The notes beneath the pieces were generated by a model. The model searched no databases and was not told the origin of the DNA. It saw nothing but the letters and a program-made list of their open reading frames with translations. From NCBI GenBank assembly GCA_030737835.1, contig JAUJYN010000012.1, positions 5,389,731-5,453,730 on the forward strand: DNA of 64,000 nt, in the 5' to 3' direction. The stretch is from Acorus gramineus. Taxonomy: Eukaryota; Streptophyta; Magnoliopsida; Acorales; Acoraceae. Positions 10,358-21,414 of the stretch are shown piece by piece. How positions within the stretch are numbered: the stretch's first letter is position 1; each line of letters starts with the position of its first letter. A program made the translations under genes and the position numbers.

Positions 10358-11487
10358 GAAAATGACCAAACAAGTCTCTTAAAAGTTAGAAATACCCAAA
10401 TCAACAACTTTTAAAAATTATACAAAAAAAAAAGTCTCATTTCACAATTTTAGAAACACAAAAGACTAATCTACCCTTATGTAATTAGATCTTAAACATA
10501 TTCAATACCTCTCAACTTTGTTAAAATATTCAATCCTCTTAATTTTATTAATGTATTTCACACATTCTCATGTAGAACTTTTTTTTACTCTAAATTCTTT
10601 GTGATTATATAAATTTGATATGTGCCAATATAATTTCAGTTTTGATGATAAACTCCATTAAATGTTGATATTTTTTTTAAAAAATGGATATGTATTAATG
10701 ACGCTATAAAAAAAAGTGAATAGGCAAGCAAAAAAAAATGTGAATAAAAATTGAAAATACTAAAATATCATCTGCTACATTGAGACACAACACAGATTTA
10801 AATTACATATTATGGTTATACACAATTAAAAATGATAAACAACATCAAGTAAAATATATATAAATAAATAAATAATATATAATAACAAAACCTTGAGAGA
10901 GATATGGTTGTTTTGTAGGAAAAATAGGTTTTTGGTATGGAATAATCCAACAAGGGTTAAAGCAATGTTAATGATTTAATAATTACATAAGGGTATATTG
11001 TTATATATTGTGGAGCCCGATGATATACGCAAAGGATTGTTGGCGATACGCAGGGTCGGACGGGGGTCGAGCTCGCAGGGTCGGACGGGGGTGGCGCTAC
11101 GCAGGATTATTGGCACTACGCAGGATTATTGACATTTTTGCTCTTAATGAGATGTCAGTATAAAAGGGCATCTCATATTTTTCATTAGGCTCTAGGGTTT
11201 TTATCTTCGGTGTGACCATTGTAAAAACTTCTCATTGATAGTGGATTGATCTCTGGTGTGCTCCGTGGACGTAGGCAAGATTTGCCGAACCACGTAAAAT
11301 TTTTGTCTTTGCTTCGATTTGTTTGTTTATTTCTTTTGATTGATTGCATTCCAAGATCCGAAATCGTAACATATATTAGTCTTTTGTGTTTTCAAAATTG
11401 TGAAATGGGACTTTTTTAAGTATAATTTTAAAAAGTGGCTGATTTTAATAATTTTAACTTTTAGAAGATTTTTTTAATCATTTTTTT
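10358..11487. mobile_element. TIR transposon or MITE with ~140 bp inverted arms, carrying a Copia-type solo LTR
   Basis: The left arm (about 10358-10500: AATGACCAAACAAGTCTC, then AAAAGTTAG, CATTTCACAATTTT, GAAACACAAAAGACTAA, CCCTTATGTAATTA) is the inverse of the right arm (10975-11003 plus 11377-11487). The right arm is split by the LTR at 11009-11371. The interior is AT-rich and non-coding. The target duplication could not be fixed because both ends lie in A/T runs; length and arms suggest a MULE-type element, but the class is unproven. Confidence 0.72.
11009..11371 (+). mobile_element. Copia-type solo LTR, 363 bp, TSD TATAT
   Basis: It begins TGTGGAGCCCGATG and ends CGTAACA, flanked by TATAT at 11004-11008 and 11372-11376. 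It has a TATA box (TATAAAAGGG) at 11160-11169 and the GTGCTCCGTGGACGTAGG ... GAACCACGTAAA block that is very common near the end of plant Ty1/Copia LTRs. No internal region is present, so it is a solo LTR. It sits within the right arm of the surrounding TIR element, hence is younger than it. It contains a short internal repeat of GCAGGGTCGGACGGGGGT (about 11050-11097). Confidence 0.88.
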
Positions 11488-11680
11488 TAAAAAAATAATT
11501 TATTTAAATTTTTTTATAAATTTAGTTAATATTTAAATGAAGTTTATAATAATATTATGTTTTTAGAAACGATTTTTAATAATTGATTTGTTTTAAGTGG
11601 GGGTGAAAATTAAATAATCCGTAAAAATAATCTTACCTCGCCGTTTTTGTGTGCTCTTTTCGTGCTCCTTTTTTTTCCAA

Positions 11681-11729
11681 GAGAGAGTGAGAGTGAGAGA
11701 GAGAGAGAGGGGGGGGGGGGGGGGGGGGG
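11681..11729. repeat. (GA)n tract followed by a run of 21 G
   Basis: GAGAGAGTGAGAGTGAGAG runs directly into 21 consecutive G at 11709-11729. The G run could form G-quadruplex structures, and its length is likely to be polymorphic or poorly sequenced. Confidence 0.9.
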
Positions 11730-12047
11730 CCGAAAAAAAAATCGGGACCCATGTAACAAAAGCTTCGACCACTTTACATGACTATCCCTGTTATTTGAAG
11801 AAATGACAAAAAGGCCTGGCTGTTAATAACATGCCATTCAAAAAATTTACAAGGGTAATATAGGCAATTCAAAAAAAGTACGACCCCAGAAAACCTGTGA
11901 AGAGAGTCGTGAAAACGTCGATTGTACCGGTGTCAAAAACAAAATAGATAGTGAATAACATACCATTTAAACGAAGATGCATGGGTGAAATAGGAAAATG
12001 AAAAAAATTTCGACCTTGTCTTATATGACAAGGTTGATAGAAGAATC

Positions 12048-13085
12048 CCTGTATGTCGAAGAACATAAGACAAGAATAATAAAGAATAGATGAGAATAGC
12101 TAAAAAAAATTATTTGTTTTGATAGAATAAACCCTGATAGTTATGTCTGGATAATCTAGGATAAGGCCTGATAACTATTCTAAGAAAATGGTGGAATTGC
12201 TTATCAAGGCTTATCTATGCCAATGGATAAAAATACTCTTCTCTGTCATTTTTAAAAATTTATCTCACCTAACAGACTCACACAGATTTCAAAAACTGTC
12301 ACATCTATCGAATCAATTATATATCTCTCACACTATTCCCAGGGGTATAATTGTCATTTAAGAAATCATAAACTCTTATTTATCACTTATCAACCATTTA
12401 TCATCACTTTATCCAAGGTGAACCAAACAACAAAAAAGTTATTTTTACATTTCCCAATCCCCCCGTATGGGATGTGAAATTGGGTTATTCGCTCCCGATA
12501 GCTATACTGGGATAGATAACAATCCAGGCTGAATAAGCAATTTTTTGTTTGATTGTTTTTTTTGTTATTCTCATTGGGAAACGTAAAAATGACTTTTTTG
12601 TTGTTTGGTTCACATTGGATAAAGTGATGATAAATGATTGACAAGGGATGAATAAGAGTTTATGATTTTTTAAATGACAATTATAACCCCTGGGAATAGT
12701 GTGAGAGATATATAATTGATTTAATAGATGTGACAGTTTTTGAAATCTGTGTGAGTCTGTTAGGTGAGATAAATTTTTTAAAATAACAGGAAAGGTATTT
12801 TTATCCATTGGTATAGATAAGTCTTGATAAGCAATTCCACAATTTTCTTAGAATAGTTATCAGGCCTTATCCTAACTTATCCAGACATAACTATCGGGGT
12901 TTATTCTGTCAAAACAAACAGCTTTTTTTTATTATTCTCTTGTATTCTTCCTTATTCTGGGTTTATGTCTCTAGGCATACGGGGGGAATGAGATTAACAA
13001 AAAAAAAAATCAAACAAAAAGTTGCTTATTCAGCCTAGATTGTTATCTATCCCAGTATAACTATCGAGAGCGAATAACCTAATGT
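12048..13085. mobile_element. Two interleaved palindromic TIR elements
   Basis: The arm 12048-12475 is an inverted copy of about 12575-12990 (for example GATAGTTATGTCTGGATAA at about 12137 against TTATCCAGACATAACTATC near 12880). Separately, 12482-12590 (GGTTATTCGCTCCCGATAG, then TATACTGGGATAGATAAC) is an inverted copy of about 12985-13083. The simplest reading is one ~600 bp TIR element (about 12482-13083) with a partial inverted second copy on its left. No transposase frame is seen. A diverged relative of the end sequence appears near 39490-39560. The class is not determined. Confidence 0.7.
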
Positions 13086-13925
13086 CACACCCTATACAGG
13101 GGAGAGTCTACAAATCCAGATGCAAAACCATGTACTTCTAACTTCTTAGAAAAGTAAAGTTATACGGCCTAAGAGCATTTTCAAAGGGTCACTTTTTTTT
13201 TTATTCCTTTAACTAATTAGAGAAGTGGAGGATAAAAAACATTTTCACGGATCTCATCAACACTCAACAAATCGGATAAAGGAGTTTGAAAGCTCAACAA
13301 ATGGGGAGGCATGTGGGAGCTCCCAAATGTGGGGTCCACATAAAAAAAAATAAAAAAAAATATTTTCACTTATACAGTGAGTCTCACATAAAATTAATTA
13401 ATTTAAATTAAATATAATTAATAATTAATATACCTTTAAAAAATATAATATTTAACATAATAATATTTTCTCTTGTATGGTGGGTCTCAGTTCCATGCAT
13501 CCACATTAAATTTTAAATATAATTAATTTAAATTTAAAAAAATATATTAATAAAATATTATTGTAAGAGTTATTTAAGAAAGAGTCATGATACCCAGGCC
13601 CCATAATATAAGCCCCACTCACAAGCCCCATGAGGTGTCATCATTTCATTGGTTGGTTTGTTTGGTTTGTTGACTTTTTCAAAAAATGGTAAAATGACAA
13701 AATACAAATTTGCCCTTCATTAAAAATTTGTCTTATTAACCCAAATCCCCCCATTTTCTCTATTTGGTTATGATTCTTTCATGTAAATCTTAAAATCCAT
13801 TTACCTATTTCAAATTTTAAATTTTAAAATCATTACCTAAATTATAATTGAACCTAGATTACACCAAAAATTACCGAAATTGTTTTCATTAAAATCCTTC
13901 AAACGGCTCATTTTCTCTAGGTATT
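13086..13925. other. AT-rich non-coding DNA
   Basis: No gene is supported. Around 13588-13640 there is a GGCCCCATAATATAAGCCCC-like segment that resembles 48752-48800 (GGGCCCCAACTTATAGACCCC, then GGCCCCATAAGATGGCA). It may be the end of a related mobile element that extends into the TTACATTT tract downstream. Confidence 0.4.
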
Positions 13926-13929
13926 TATT

Positions 13930-14480
13930 GTATTCAAATTTAAATAAAAAACACATATAGTTAACATATGAAACAGTTACATTTTATATTGGTAGTTACA
14001 AATTCATTTCTTAAATGTTTACATCTCTCACAAGGATTTGTTACATTTATCTAAAAACTATTACATTTATATAGATGGAACAAACAATTACATTTACCTA
14101 AATGTCAAACAGTTACATTTACTATTTGAAATTATCTATTTCAATTTCTAGTGCACTGCCTTCCAAAGAAAATGTATCAGAATCCTCTGTAAAAGTATGT
14201 ACTTCACTGTTACATTTATACGTCATTTCTATTTGCATTGTTAAAAGAAATGCACAACATGAGATAATGTTACATTTCAGGGTGTTACATTTATGAATGT
14301 AACAAAATTGTGTAAATGAATATCCGGGTTCGGGAGTCTAATATAAACATCACACGAACCAGTAACAATTAAATGTAACAATATCAAAATTACATTTATG
14401 AAATTATAACGAAACAAATATAAAAAAAAGTGTGAAATAGTGATCAAAACATAAAAAAAATTCATTTTTTGAATTGAAAC
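13930..14480. repeat. Tract of irregularly spaced TTACATTTA motifs
   Basis: TTACATTTA or a one-base variant, or its complement TAAATGTAA, occurs about a dozen times with irregular spacing of about 15-70 bp (for example near 13976, 14040, 14061, 14090, 14113, 14209, 14269, 14285 and 14389). It is too irregular for a simple tandem array. A similar GATACATTT motif recurs at 49560-51200. Minus frame 14489-14277 here looks non-coding. Confidence 0.6.
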
Positions 14481-15152
14481 ATGTAACATAGATTGAATAT
14501 TTGATCATCAAAAATTTAATTTCAAATTCGATGTAACTTTCATTCAATAAGATAAAAAAAAATTAAAAAAAAATTGATAAACATCTCAACTTGATAAAGA
14601 ACAAATCAGTTTTTTAAACTTCTTCAGATTAAAATTTCAGGACTGCTACGAATATGTTCATTGTAAATTATTAGGTTATTGTTACCTACATAAAATAGGG
14701 ATTAATGATTTTACACAATGCAAGGAAGAAGAAATACAGTAATTAATGAAATCTCCACAATCCTAGGAATAAATCAAACCGTTTTCTTTGTTTAAAGGTG
14801 GTTATCAATTAGAAGGTATAATAAGTAATGTCCTATTCTCATATCATAGGACCTATGATAGAGCTTAGAAAGTTAAGGTCTTAAAATTATTATTGTTTAA
14901 AAAATATGATTAGAGTTTGACACATTAATCAACGACTTTTTAATTTAATATATATATTATGCTACATCAAATAAAAGAGTAATGGATAAAACATGGTGGG
15001 AGATGTTATAAGTTTTTTAAAATAAATAATTTTTTTTTTTCTAATAAAATAAGTTACCTCCAACGTGACGTCCATCAGTCCATGTGAGCCATGTGGCCGG
15101 CATCGTGATCGTCAATCTTGTCCAACTGTCATATTATGTATTTTTTTTTTTT
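14481..15152. other. AT-rich spacer upstream of membrane-protein gene 2
   Basis: No coding region, RNA gene or clear element was recognised. It contains long A/T runs and, near 15060-15110, a short GC-richer segment. Confidence 0.4.
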
Positions 15153-15159
15153 TATAAAA
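15153..15159 (+). promoter_or_regulatory. Candidate TATA box (TATAAAA) of membrane-protein gene 2
   Basis: TATAAAA lies 131 bp before the ATG at 15284, right after a run of T, and is followed by a non-repetitive leader. The spacing suits a plant core promoter. Confidence 0.5.
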
Positions 15160-15283
15160 CTTCTGTGACGAAGCTTCCCGGAAGCTTCCTATAATATCAC
15201 GGGGCCTTTGTTGACTTATCTTCCACAAGCTAAAGAAATTCAAAAAAAAAAAAAACAATTGGTATACAATCCGTTCTTGGTTT

Positions 15284-15787
15284 ATGATGAACTCAGTATC
15301 CGATCGAACATCGTCAAAGCATCATCAGCCGACGTCAAACTTCGATCTGACATCACCAAAGAAGCACCAGCCGACGTCAGCAAACCCGGAGAAGAAGCCG
15401 CAGCCGCCACCGGCCATCCCAAAACCCAGACCAGATGACCTTTCATGGATGCCTCCCCTCGGCGTGGCCTTCGTCGCCTGCAACTCGATCATCGCCATCT
15501 ATCGCTCCCGCGACGACATCCCGACCGTCGCCTTCATCATCGCCGCAAACATAGCCCTCGCCCTTCTCTTCTTGAGCATCCGGTCCCACGAAAAGGCCCC
15601 CGCAGAGTCCAAGCGCAAGCACAAGATCTGGATCTGGTCGATGGCGACTCTCCTCAACGTGGGTTTCGCGTGGAAGGTAACCATGATCCTCCCCTTGTGG
15701 ATGTCGTTGATTCTCTGGGCGTTGGTCGCGGTGAGCACCGTCGGTACCTTTTATTTGTATTTCCTCTTCGCCCATGGGAAGAACTGA
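15284..15787 (+). CDS. Small four-helix membrane protein, DUF6490-type, tandem copy 2 (167 aa)
   Basis: Single-exon gene of unknown function. An N-terminal tail of about 50 residues is rich in Lys, Pro, Ser and Thr. It is followed by DDLSWMPPLG and four hydrophobic segments at about 56-73, 79-98, 115-135 and 138-161. It is very close to the 6345 protein in the core (IYRSRDDIP, FIIAANIALALLF, ATLLNVGFAWKV, MSLILWALVAVSTVG) but has a longer tail. Third codon positions are strongly G/C-rich (AACTCGATCATCGCCATC style), unlike copy 1 and the AT-rich surroundings. Two adjacent ATG codons open the frame; either would leave the conserved part intact. Overlapping frames on both strands here (15445-15870 plus, 15775-15443 minus) are shadows of the high GC content. 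Acts presumably in a membrane; partner and pathway are unknown. Confidence 0.87.
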   Translation: MMNSVSDRTSSKHHQPTSNFDLTSPKKHQPTSANPEKKPQPPPAIPKPRPDDLSWMPPLGVAFVACNSIIAIYRSRDDIPTVAFIIAANIALALLFLSIRSHEKAPAESKRKHKIWIWSMATLLNVGFAWKVTMILPLWMSLILWALVAVSTVGTFYLYFLFAHGKN

Positions 15788-17379
15788 CTCGATCGCAAGC
15801 CGGGGCGCTGTCCGATTGGGTTTGGTTTAAGTGCCATGGATCGGATTGGAGCGTCCAAAGGTTATGTTAAACCAGTTATCAAACAACTATCATGCGAGTC
15901 CGTATCAGCAGTATCAAACTGCATGACTTTTGAATAAATTATATAACTTATGAATCGAATTGCAGGACCAATTGTGATACTTATATTCAACAATTGGATG
16001 TGTAGTTCGATACTGATGATACTGATTAAATCCCGATTATGCGCGAGGTGTATTTGAGTGCGTGTTTTCTGGAGTCAATCCAGGTTGCGGTGGTTAATAT
16101 CCGCGTGGAGTCGGGATGCGCGAGGTGTTTGAGAACGGGTTTCACAGAAGTTTTGGGTGCTCCTGTTATTTCTTTGGTGCTTGCTGAAAACTCAATCGAT
16201 GATTACGTCTCGATGTTTGTGTGACTGGGTCGATGAAGATGATGGGTTATTAAATATATATATATATGTTGTTGTGGTGTGTATCTTGCAAGGAAGATGT
16301 AATCTTCTATATGTATTTGTGGTTTGACATATCCGAGTATCTGAGAATAAATTATATGTGACATAATAAAAGATTTGTATGATGTCGAATGAACCTACAA
16401 TTTGGTGCATCGGATGAAGAGTTCTGAGGCAAAGGTGCTCATTGTCCTCTGTTTTTACCTCTCAATGCCTTATGTGAGATGTCATTTCGTGAACAAGTAT
16501 TTGAAGATTGATAAGAGCTGACGAAGCCAAGATGAATATATGCGTTTAAAATTGATGAATGGGAAAATCGTGCTTACCGCCCAGTATGGTTTCAGCAATA
16601 TTCAGTGTTGTTGGCGCCTTGTCATGTTGTCGTATTAGACTAGTGATCAGAAGATAAAAGTGTGGGCGGCAACTACAAGTGTAACCCATTCGTTTTTTAT
16701 GGTTTTTTTTTTTTTTTTTATGTGGATAGGGTTTTATTTTTTTATTTAATTTTTTTTTATTCATAATCAAATTTTGTATTACTGTGATAGAAAAAGTAAC
16801 AGTACAAAAGTATCTCACTGTACAACTATATTCTGAAGAACTTTGAAAAGAATACCCAAACTAAAGGAGGGAAGAATAGGCCAGACAGTCCTGCATCCAT
16901 TCAATCGGGCAATCTTTCAAAAAATTTCAAGAATAACAGAAAAACAATTACAATGAGTTCAAAAAGGGTAATTCTAATGTGTTTGGTGCCTATCCTGTTC
17001 TGATCCAACGTTTCACGCAATTACTGCCAAATAGAAGAAGGGGAGATAACAGAGACCCCCCTCTCTGAACGATAAGATGCGAGAATATCGACATGTAAGA
17101 GAGTATCCCTCACGGTGGATGAGAGAATTCCCAGTCATCTATCAAATTCTGGCCGTCAGATGCTTCTAAGATCTCTGAAAGGGTTATATTTAATATAAAA
17201 GGGATATATTATAATAGTTCATTCCATACATATGCTTACCCTAACAATTTAAATATAAGAAAAAATCGACGTAACTTCATATAAAGTTAGTTAAATCAAT
17301 TTTAATTTTTATAAAATTAAAAAATTGTCACAAGTCTATATAAAGTGTATATGGTTATGTGAATTATAACAATATTTAT
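15788..17379. other. Intergenic DNA, no gene supported
   Basis: It contains the 3' flank of the preceding gene (AT-rich beyond 15900), a short (TA)n at 16254-16268, a T-rich tract with A/T runs at 16700-16770, and unassigned sequence to 17379. Short frames such as 16039-16224 show no recognisable domain. Confidence 0.4.

Positions 17380-17450
<71 letters not shown>
17380..17450. repeat. (CA)n(TA)n microsatellite
   Basis: Nine CA units (17380-17397) pass directly into about 26 TA units (17398-17450). A compound dinucleotide repeat of this length is likely to be variable between individuals. Confidence 0.97.
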
Positions 17451-17453
<3 letters not shown>

Positions 17454-17685
17454 GCACATTCATGAAATAAACTATAGAAGTCATGTTTTGTTAAAAAATA
17501 GAGAAATCATAAATAACGGAAACAAAATAATGAAAGACATGAGATGTAAAAACCAAGATCCATAAAAAAAAAAAAAAAATTTATAGAAGACAACATAAAA
17601 AAGTAGATAAAAAAGGAAAATTTGTAAAAAAGAAGAAGATGTTCACCATACTATAGAGTTAGGCTCCGTTTAGGAGTGCCACAGG

Positions 17686-18418
17686 TAGGCCTGTCAACGG
17701 GTCGGGTCCGGTCGGGGTGGACCCGGACCCGACCCGTGACAGGACCTGGCGGGTCCGGGTCCAACCTAGGACCCGGCGGGTCGGGGGAAATGTGGACTCG
17801 GACCCAGGTCGGGTCCGGGTCCGAAAAAAAAAAAAAAAAGAAAAGAGAAGAGCTCATGTATTTATTTGCCTTATCATACTATTTGAAATTTTTTGTTAAA
17901 CAACATTCAAAACAATAATCACTAACATAAAAAACATATTAATTTAAATAATAAACATAACTAACCTAAACAACATTCAAAACAATTTAACCTAAACAAC
18001 ATTCAAAACAATAAACACTAACATATTAACCTAAATAATAAACATAAATCATGCAACAAACTAATTAATCATACAAATTCAAAAGCTAATAAGTTAATTG
18101 TCCAAAACAAACCGATTTATAGGCTTGTTATGATTATGATTTATGAACTTGTAGATACAAAAATAAGTTAAATAAAAAATAAAATTATGTATCAACTAAT
18201 ACTAATGGTCTTATAATATATGAACATATTTTAATAAAACAATCGGGTCTCGGGTCCAACGGGTCGGGGCGGGGTGGACCCGGACCCGACCCATTTGTTT
18301 GTTCGGGTTCGTCGGGTCGGGTCCAACTCGAGTCGGATCCAAATCGGGTAGGGTATATTACACGTGTAATCGGATCCGAGTCGGGTCCGGATCTGGACCC
18401 GACCCGTTGATAGACCTA
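17686..18418. mobile_element. Non-autonomous hAT element, 733 bp, with perfect 8 bp TSD
   Basis: It is flanked by GCCACAGG at 17678-17685 and 18419-18426. The ends are TAGGCCTGTCAACGGGTC and its near-complement GACCCGTTGATAGACCTA. The subterminal regions carry many GGGTC/GACCC strings (CCGGACCCGACCC and similar), a hallmark of a common plant hAT family. The interior (about 17840-18235) is AT-rich and non-coding. Apparent frames at both ends are products of the GGGTCC repeats. Confidence 0.92.
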
Positions 18419-18426
18419 GCCACAGG

Positions 18427-19128
18427 GGACACGGCATTGATAGAAACATGAAAGGAGTTAGGAAAGCATTGTTTTCACGCGTATTAAACGCAAGAATAAA
18501 AAAAAGAGGCATTAAACGCGGGGATTACTTTTAAACACGAATGCCCATTTTGTGTTTGCTTGGACGGTGGCGTTTCACCGTGTGGCCCTGTATTAAACGC
18601 GAACAGCCCTTAGAGTATATGAGAATCTAACTTTTTTTAATGGGATTTTTTAAATGACTTTTTCTTTTATATGTTTCTCTTTAAATCCACGAAAACCTAC
18701 GACTTATAAAATTCTTTACAAATCCTTGTTAAAATCAATTAACACATGACATTTTGTCAACGACAAAGAGTCACAATTGAATAATGTTTGCCTTTTTATC
18801 CAACAATTGATGTCCCAATCAAATAAAGCTATACTTTTTATCAATGAATTAATATAATGATTGAGTAATTCAGGATTTAAAAATTCACAAATATATATTT
18901 TTTGTTCATCAAAATCCTAATCGACTATCCACAACTAAATTATTCCAATAGGTCGTCGACAGACTTTTTCGGCTGGATCATTTCATATTGTTGGGAATCC
19001 ATAATGCAGTCCAGAATTTGCCTTACATGTTTAATTATCACACTATATGTTGAAGTGATCAATACAATGGCCTAGCTAGGAAACTTCGTTGAAACTTCTT
19101 TGGAAAAGGACTTGCCAAGCGTCTCTGC
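18427..19128. other. Spacer upstream of membrane-protein gene 3
   Basis: 18470-18600 has three ATTAAACGC strings and a short hairpin (CGGTGGCG with CACCG), suggesting an old element end, but no borders were found. The rest is AT-rich with no supported gene. Confidence 0.35.
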
Positions 19129-19135
19129 TATAAAT
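19129..19135 (+). promoter_or_regulatory. Candidate TATA box (TATAAAT) of membrane-protein gene 3
   Basis: TATAAAT lies 149 bp before the preferred ATG at 19278. A T run at 19230-19252 lies in the leader. Confidence 0.5.
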
Positions 19136-19277
19136 GAACTCATACAACCCCCCTTAAACAAAGAAACGAAGTTTCTTTGTCTTCGTTTCACTTCGTTTCT
19201 TTGTGAAACAAAATAAATATACCACCAATAATTTTTTTTTTTTTTTTTTTTATGGTTGCCAAGTTTCCATTGTGGAA

Positions 19278-19754
19278 ATGACTCATCCAGAAAAGCAGGC
19301 AGCGGAGATAGTAATCCCACAAACTAAACCAGATGACCTCCGGTGGTTGTCCTTTATCGGATTTGGCTTCCTATTCCTCAATTCCTCTCTAGCCATCTAT
19401 CGTGCCCTTGACGACTTTCGTACCATAATTTTCATTGTCCTCGCCAACATCACAATCTGTCTTCTCTTCTGCTCTGTCCGGCAGCATGAACAGCTTCCTG
19501 AGGGATCAAAAGAGAAGGAGAAGTACAAAGCCGCAATTTGGTTTCTTGCAGCCTTGCTCAACGTCAGCTTTGGCTATAAGGTCTCGACCATCCTGCCTTT
19601 CGCTCTGTCTGCCATCCTTTGGACCTTGGTTGTCATCAGCGTTGTTGGAACGTTTTACCTGTTCTTCCTCTTTCCGGTTGACAAAGGAAGAGATGATGAA
19701 TCATCTTCTGATCCTCTTGTCAAATCACCTGCGGTACTACTGTCAAAAGTGTGA
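19278..19754 (+). CDS. Small four-helix membrane protein, DUF6490-type, tandem copy 3 (158 aa)
   Basis: Single-exon gene of unknown function. I prefer the ATG at 19278 (MTHPEKQ) over the in-frame ATG at 19203, because the extra 25 codons run through a poly-T stretch (FFFFFF) absent from the paralogues. Four hydrophobic segments lie at about 24-40, 46-66, 84-106 and 109-132. Family marks are DDLRWLSFIG, IYRALDD, ALLNVSFGYKVS and VVGTFYLFFLF. It is the most divergent of the three: the core matches copies 1 and 2 over the same blocks but with many substitutions, and it has a Ser/Asp-rich C-terminal extension (about 137-158). Same strand and same order of motifs as the other two, so the three form a tandem array spread over 13 kb by mobile-element insertions. 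Confidence 0.85.
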   Translation: MTHPEKQAAEIVIPQTKPDDLRWLSFIGFGFLFLNSSLAIYRALDDFRTIIFIVLANITICLLFCSVRQHEQLPEGSKEKEKYKAAIWFLAALLNVSFGYKVSTILPFALSAILWTLVVISVVGTFYLFFLFPVDKGRDDESSSDPLVKSPAVLLSKV

Positions 19755-21414
19755 GTCATGCTTGGCAAGATTTCAAGTGTGTGTATGTTACATTTTAAAA
19801 GTCCTACTAGTAATTTGTGGATTTCATGTAAAACATGATAATATATTTCTACTGTTTTCACTAACCATCTTCCGCTACTTCCCTGATAACCGGGATGCTC
19901 GCTCCATACAGAACAAATATACACCCGAACACACTCTGTTTCAATTATCAAGGCGAATCATCAATCTTAATATGTTTAATATTGGTTACACATATCACAC
20001 GTGATTTGATCAAATGGACTATACGACTCAACTTAATACCTCAGAAAGTCGCAAACCCTGCGCATCAAGCAAACATGAATTATTAAAATTTGGGAGGAGC
20101 AAATCAACGACACAAAGAATTAACCTTGTATGGGTTTTGATCATATATCATTCTTAAATGGAGTCTCTAATGGTCTTGTTTTGACTTTTGTGATATCTTT
20201 AAAATTCGATCTATACCCTTATGATGGATCTAGAGTAACGCATAAAATTATGATAATAATAGTAAAATATGCGTGTCTGACCTGGCCTACCCCTCATCCA
20301 CCGGCCTAACCTGCCCCTCTCCATCTCTCTCTCTCCATCTCTCTCCCTGTCCCTGTCCCTCTCCCTCTCCCTCTCCATCCCTTCCATCTATGGCTCCTCT
20401 CTCTCAGTGTCCCCCCCCCCCCCCTCTCTGTCTCTTTCTTGCCATCCCGAGTAATTTCTCAACAAACTCCCCTCTTTATTCCTCCCCTCTTGGTTACTCT
20501 CTCGCTTCCTCTGTCCAATAATTTCTCAACAACCACCCCTACCATCTGATCCCTTCTCTTGGTCACTCTAATTCTGGCCCGAAAAATATTTCTCTTTCTA
20601 TCCCTGGCCGGATGTAAATTCCCTCCTTTTTGTACATTCTGAACCATACAGAATAATACAAACTTTTAACTTTACCGACCAAAAAAAAAAAACACATATT
20701 ATCATTTCTATGTTACTATCAAAATATCAAAAGCTAATTAAAACGGAACTCTGAAGAGTGAAGACTTTGTTGATTTGTTCTCATATATATTATTTATTGT
20801 AGGTCTACATAATTTATTTATTTTTATTTTTAAAAAAACTTTTAAGTATATCCATTTCAATCAACACCAAAACAGATGATAACGTGTCACCAAATTAGTT
20901 TTGAGTCACCAAATTAGGTAGAATTGTGATGAGATATTTTTTTCTCAAAAAATTATGTAAGGTAGGTTTGCCGACTGGCCCAAAGCCACGTCGTTTTGCA
21001 TTGACTCGGCCGAAGTCTTTTGTCTTCTGTTTTCTTTTCTTTTTTTGTGTTTGATTGGAACTGCCGAAAGTCTTTGATCTGCGGATTTTCCAGAGCACTA
21101 CATGTGGTTTTATTCAATGCGGAGTTAGGTGTCACAGAGGAAAAAAAATACCAGCCCCATCCCATCTACATTGTCTTCTCTGTTGCTTGTTTTAAGCCGT
21201 TGAATGAGGGATTCGTTCAGGTTTAACGAGCGTTGGTTAATTTGATTGTCCAATGTGATCATGATCATCCAATCTTATCACTTTAACATACTCAATTTAA
21301 TTAAATCCTAAGAAAAAAATATTATAATTTAAATGATCCATATTTTAATTTTAAAATATAACAGAATATCTTAATCATAATGCTTCTATAAGATCGGACG
21401 GCCACGATTGCATT
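19755..21414. other. Intergenic DNA with a CT-rich tract, no gene supported
   Basis: 20310-20400 is built of CTCTCCATCTC and CCCTGTCCCTCTCC strings and there is a run of 12 C near 20413. The rest is AT-rich. Short frames here (for example 20273-20521) are low-complexity artefacts. Confidence 0.45.

Noticed and set aside
15443-15870. Overlapping frames on both strands of membrane-protein gene 2
   Set aside because: Shadows of the high GC3 coding sequence; only the plus frame 15284-15787 matches the two paralogues.
19203-19277. 25-codon N-terminal extension of membrane-protein gene 3
   Set aside because: It is encoded by a poly-T tract and has no counterpart in the paralogues; the ATG at 19278 is preferred.
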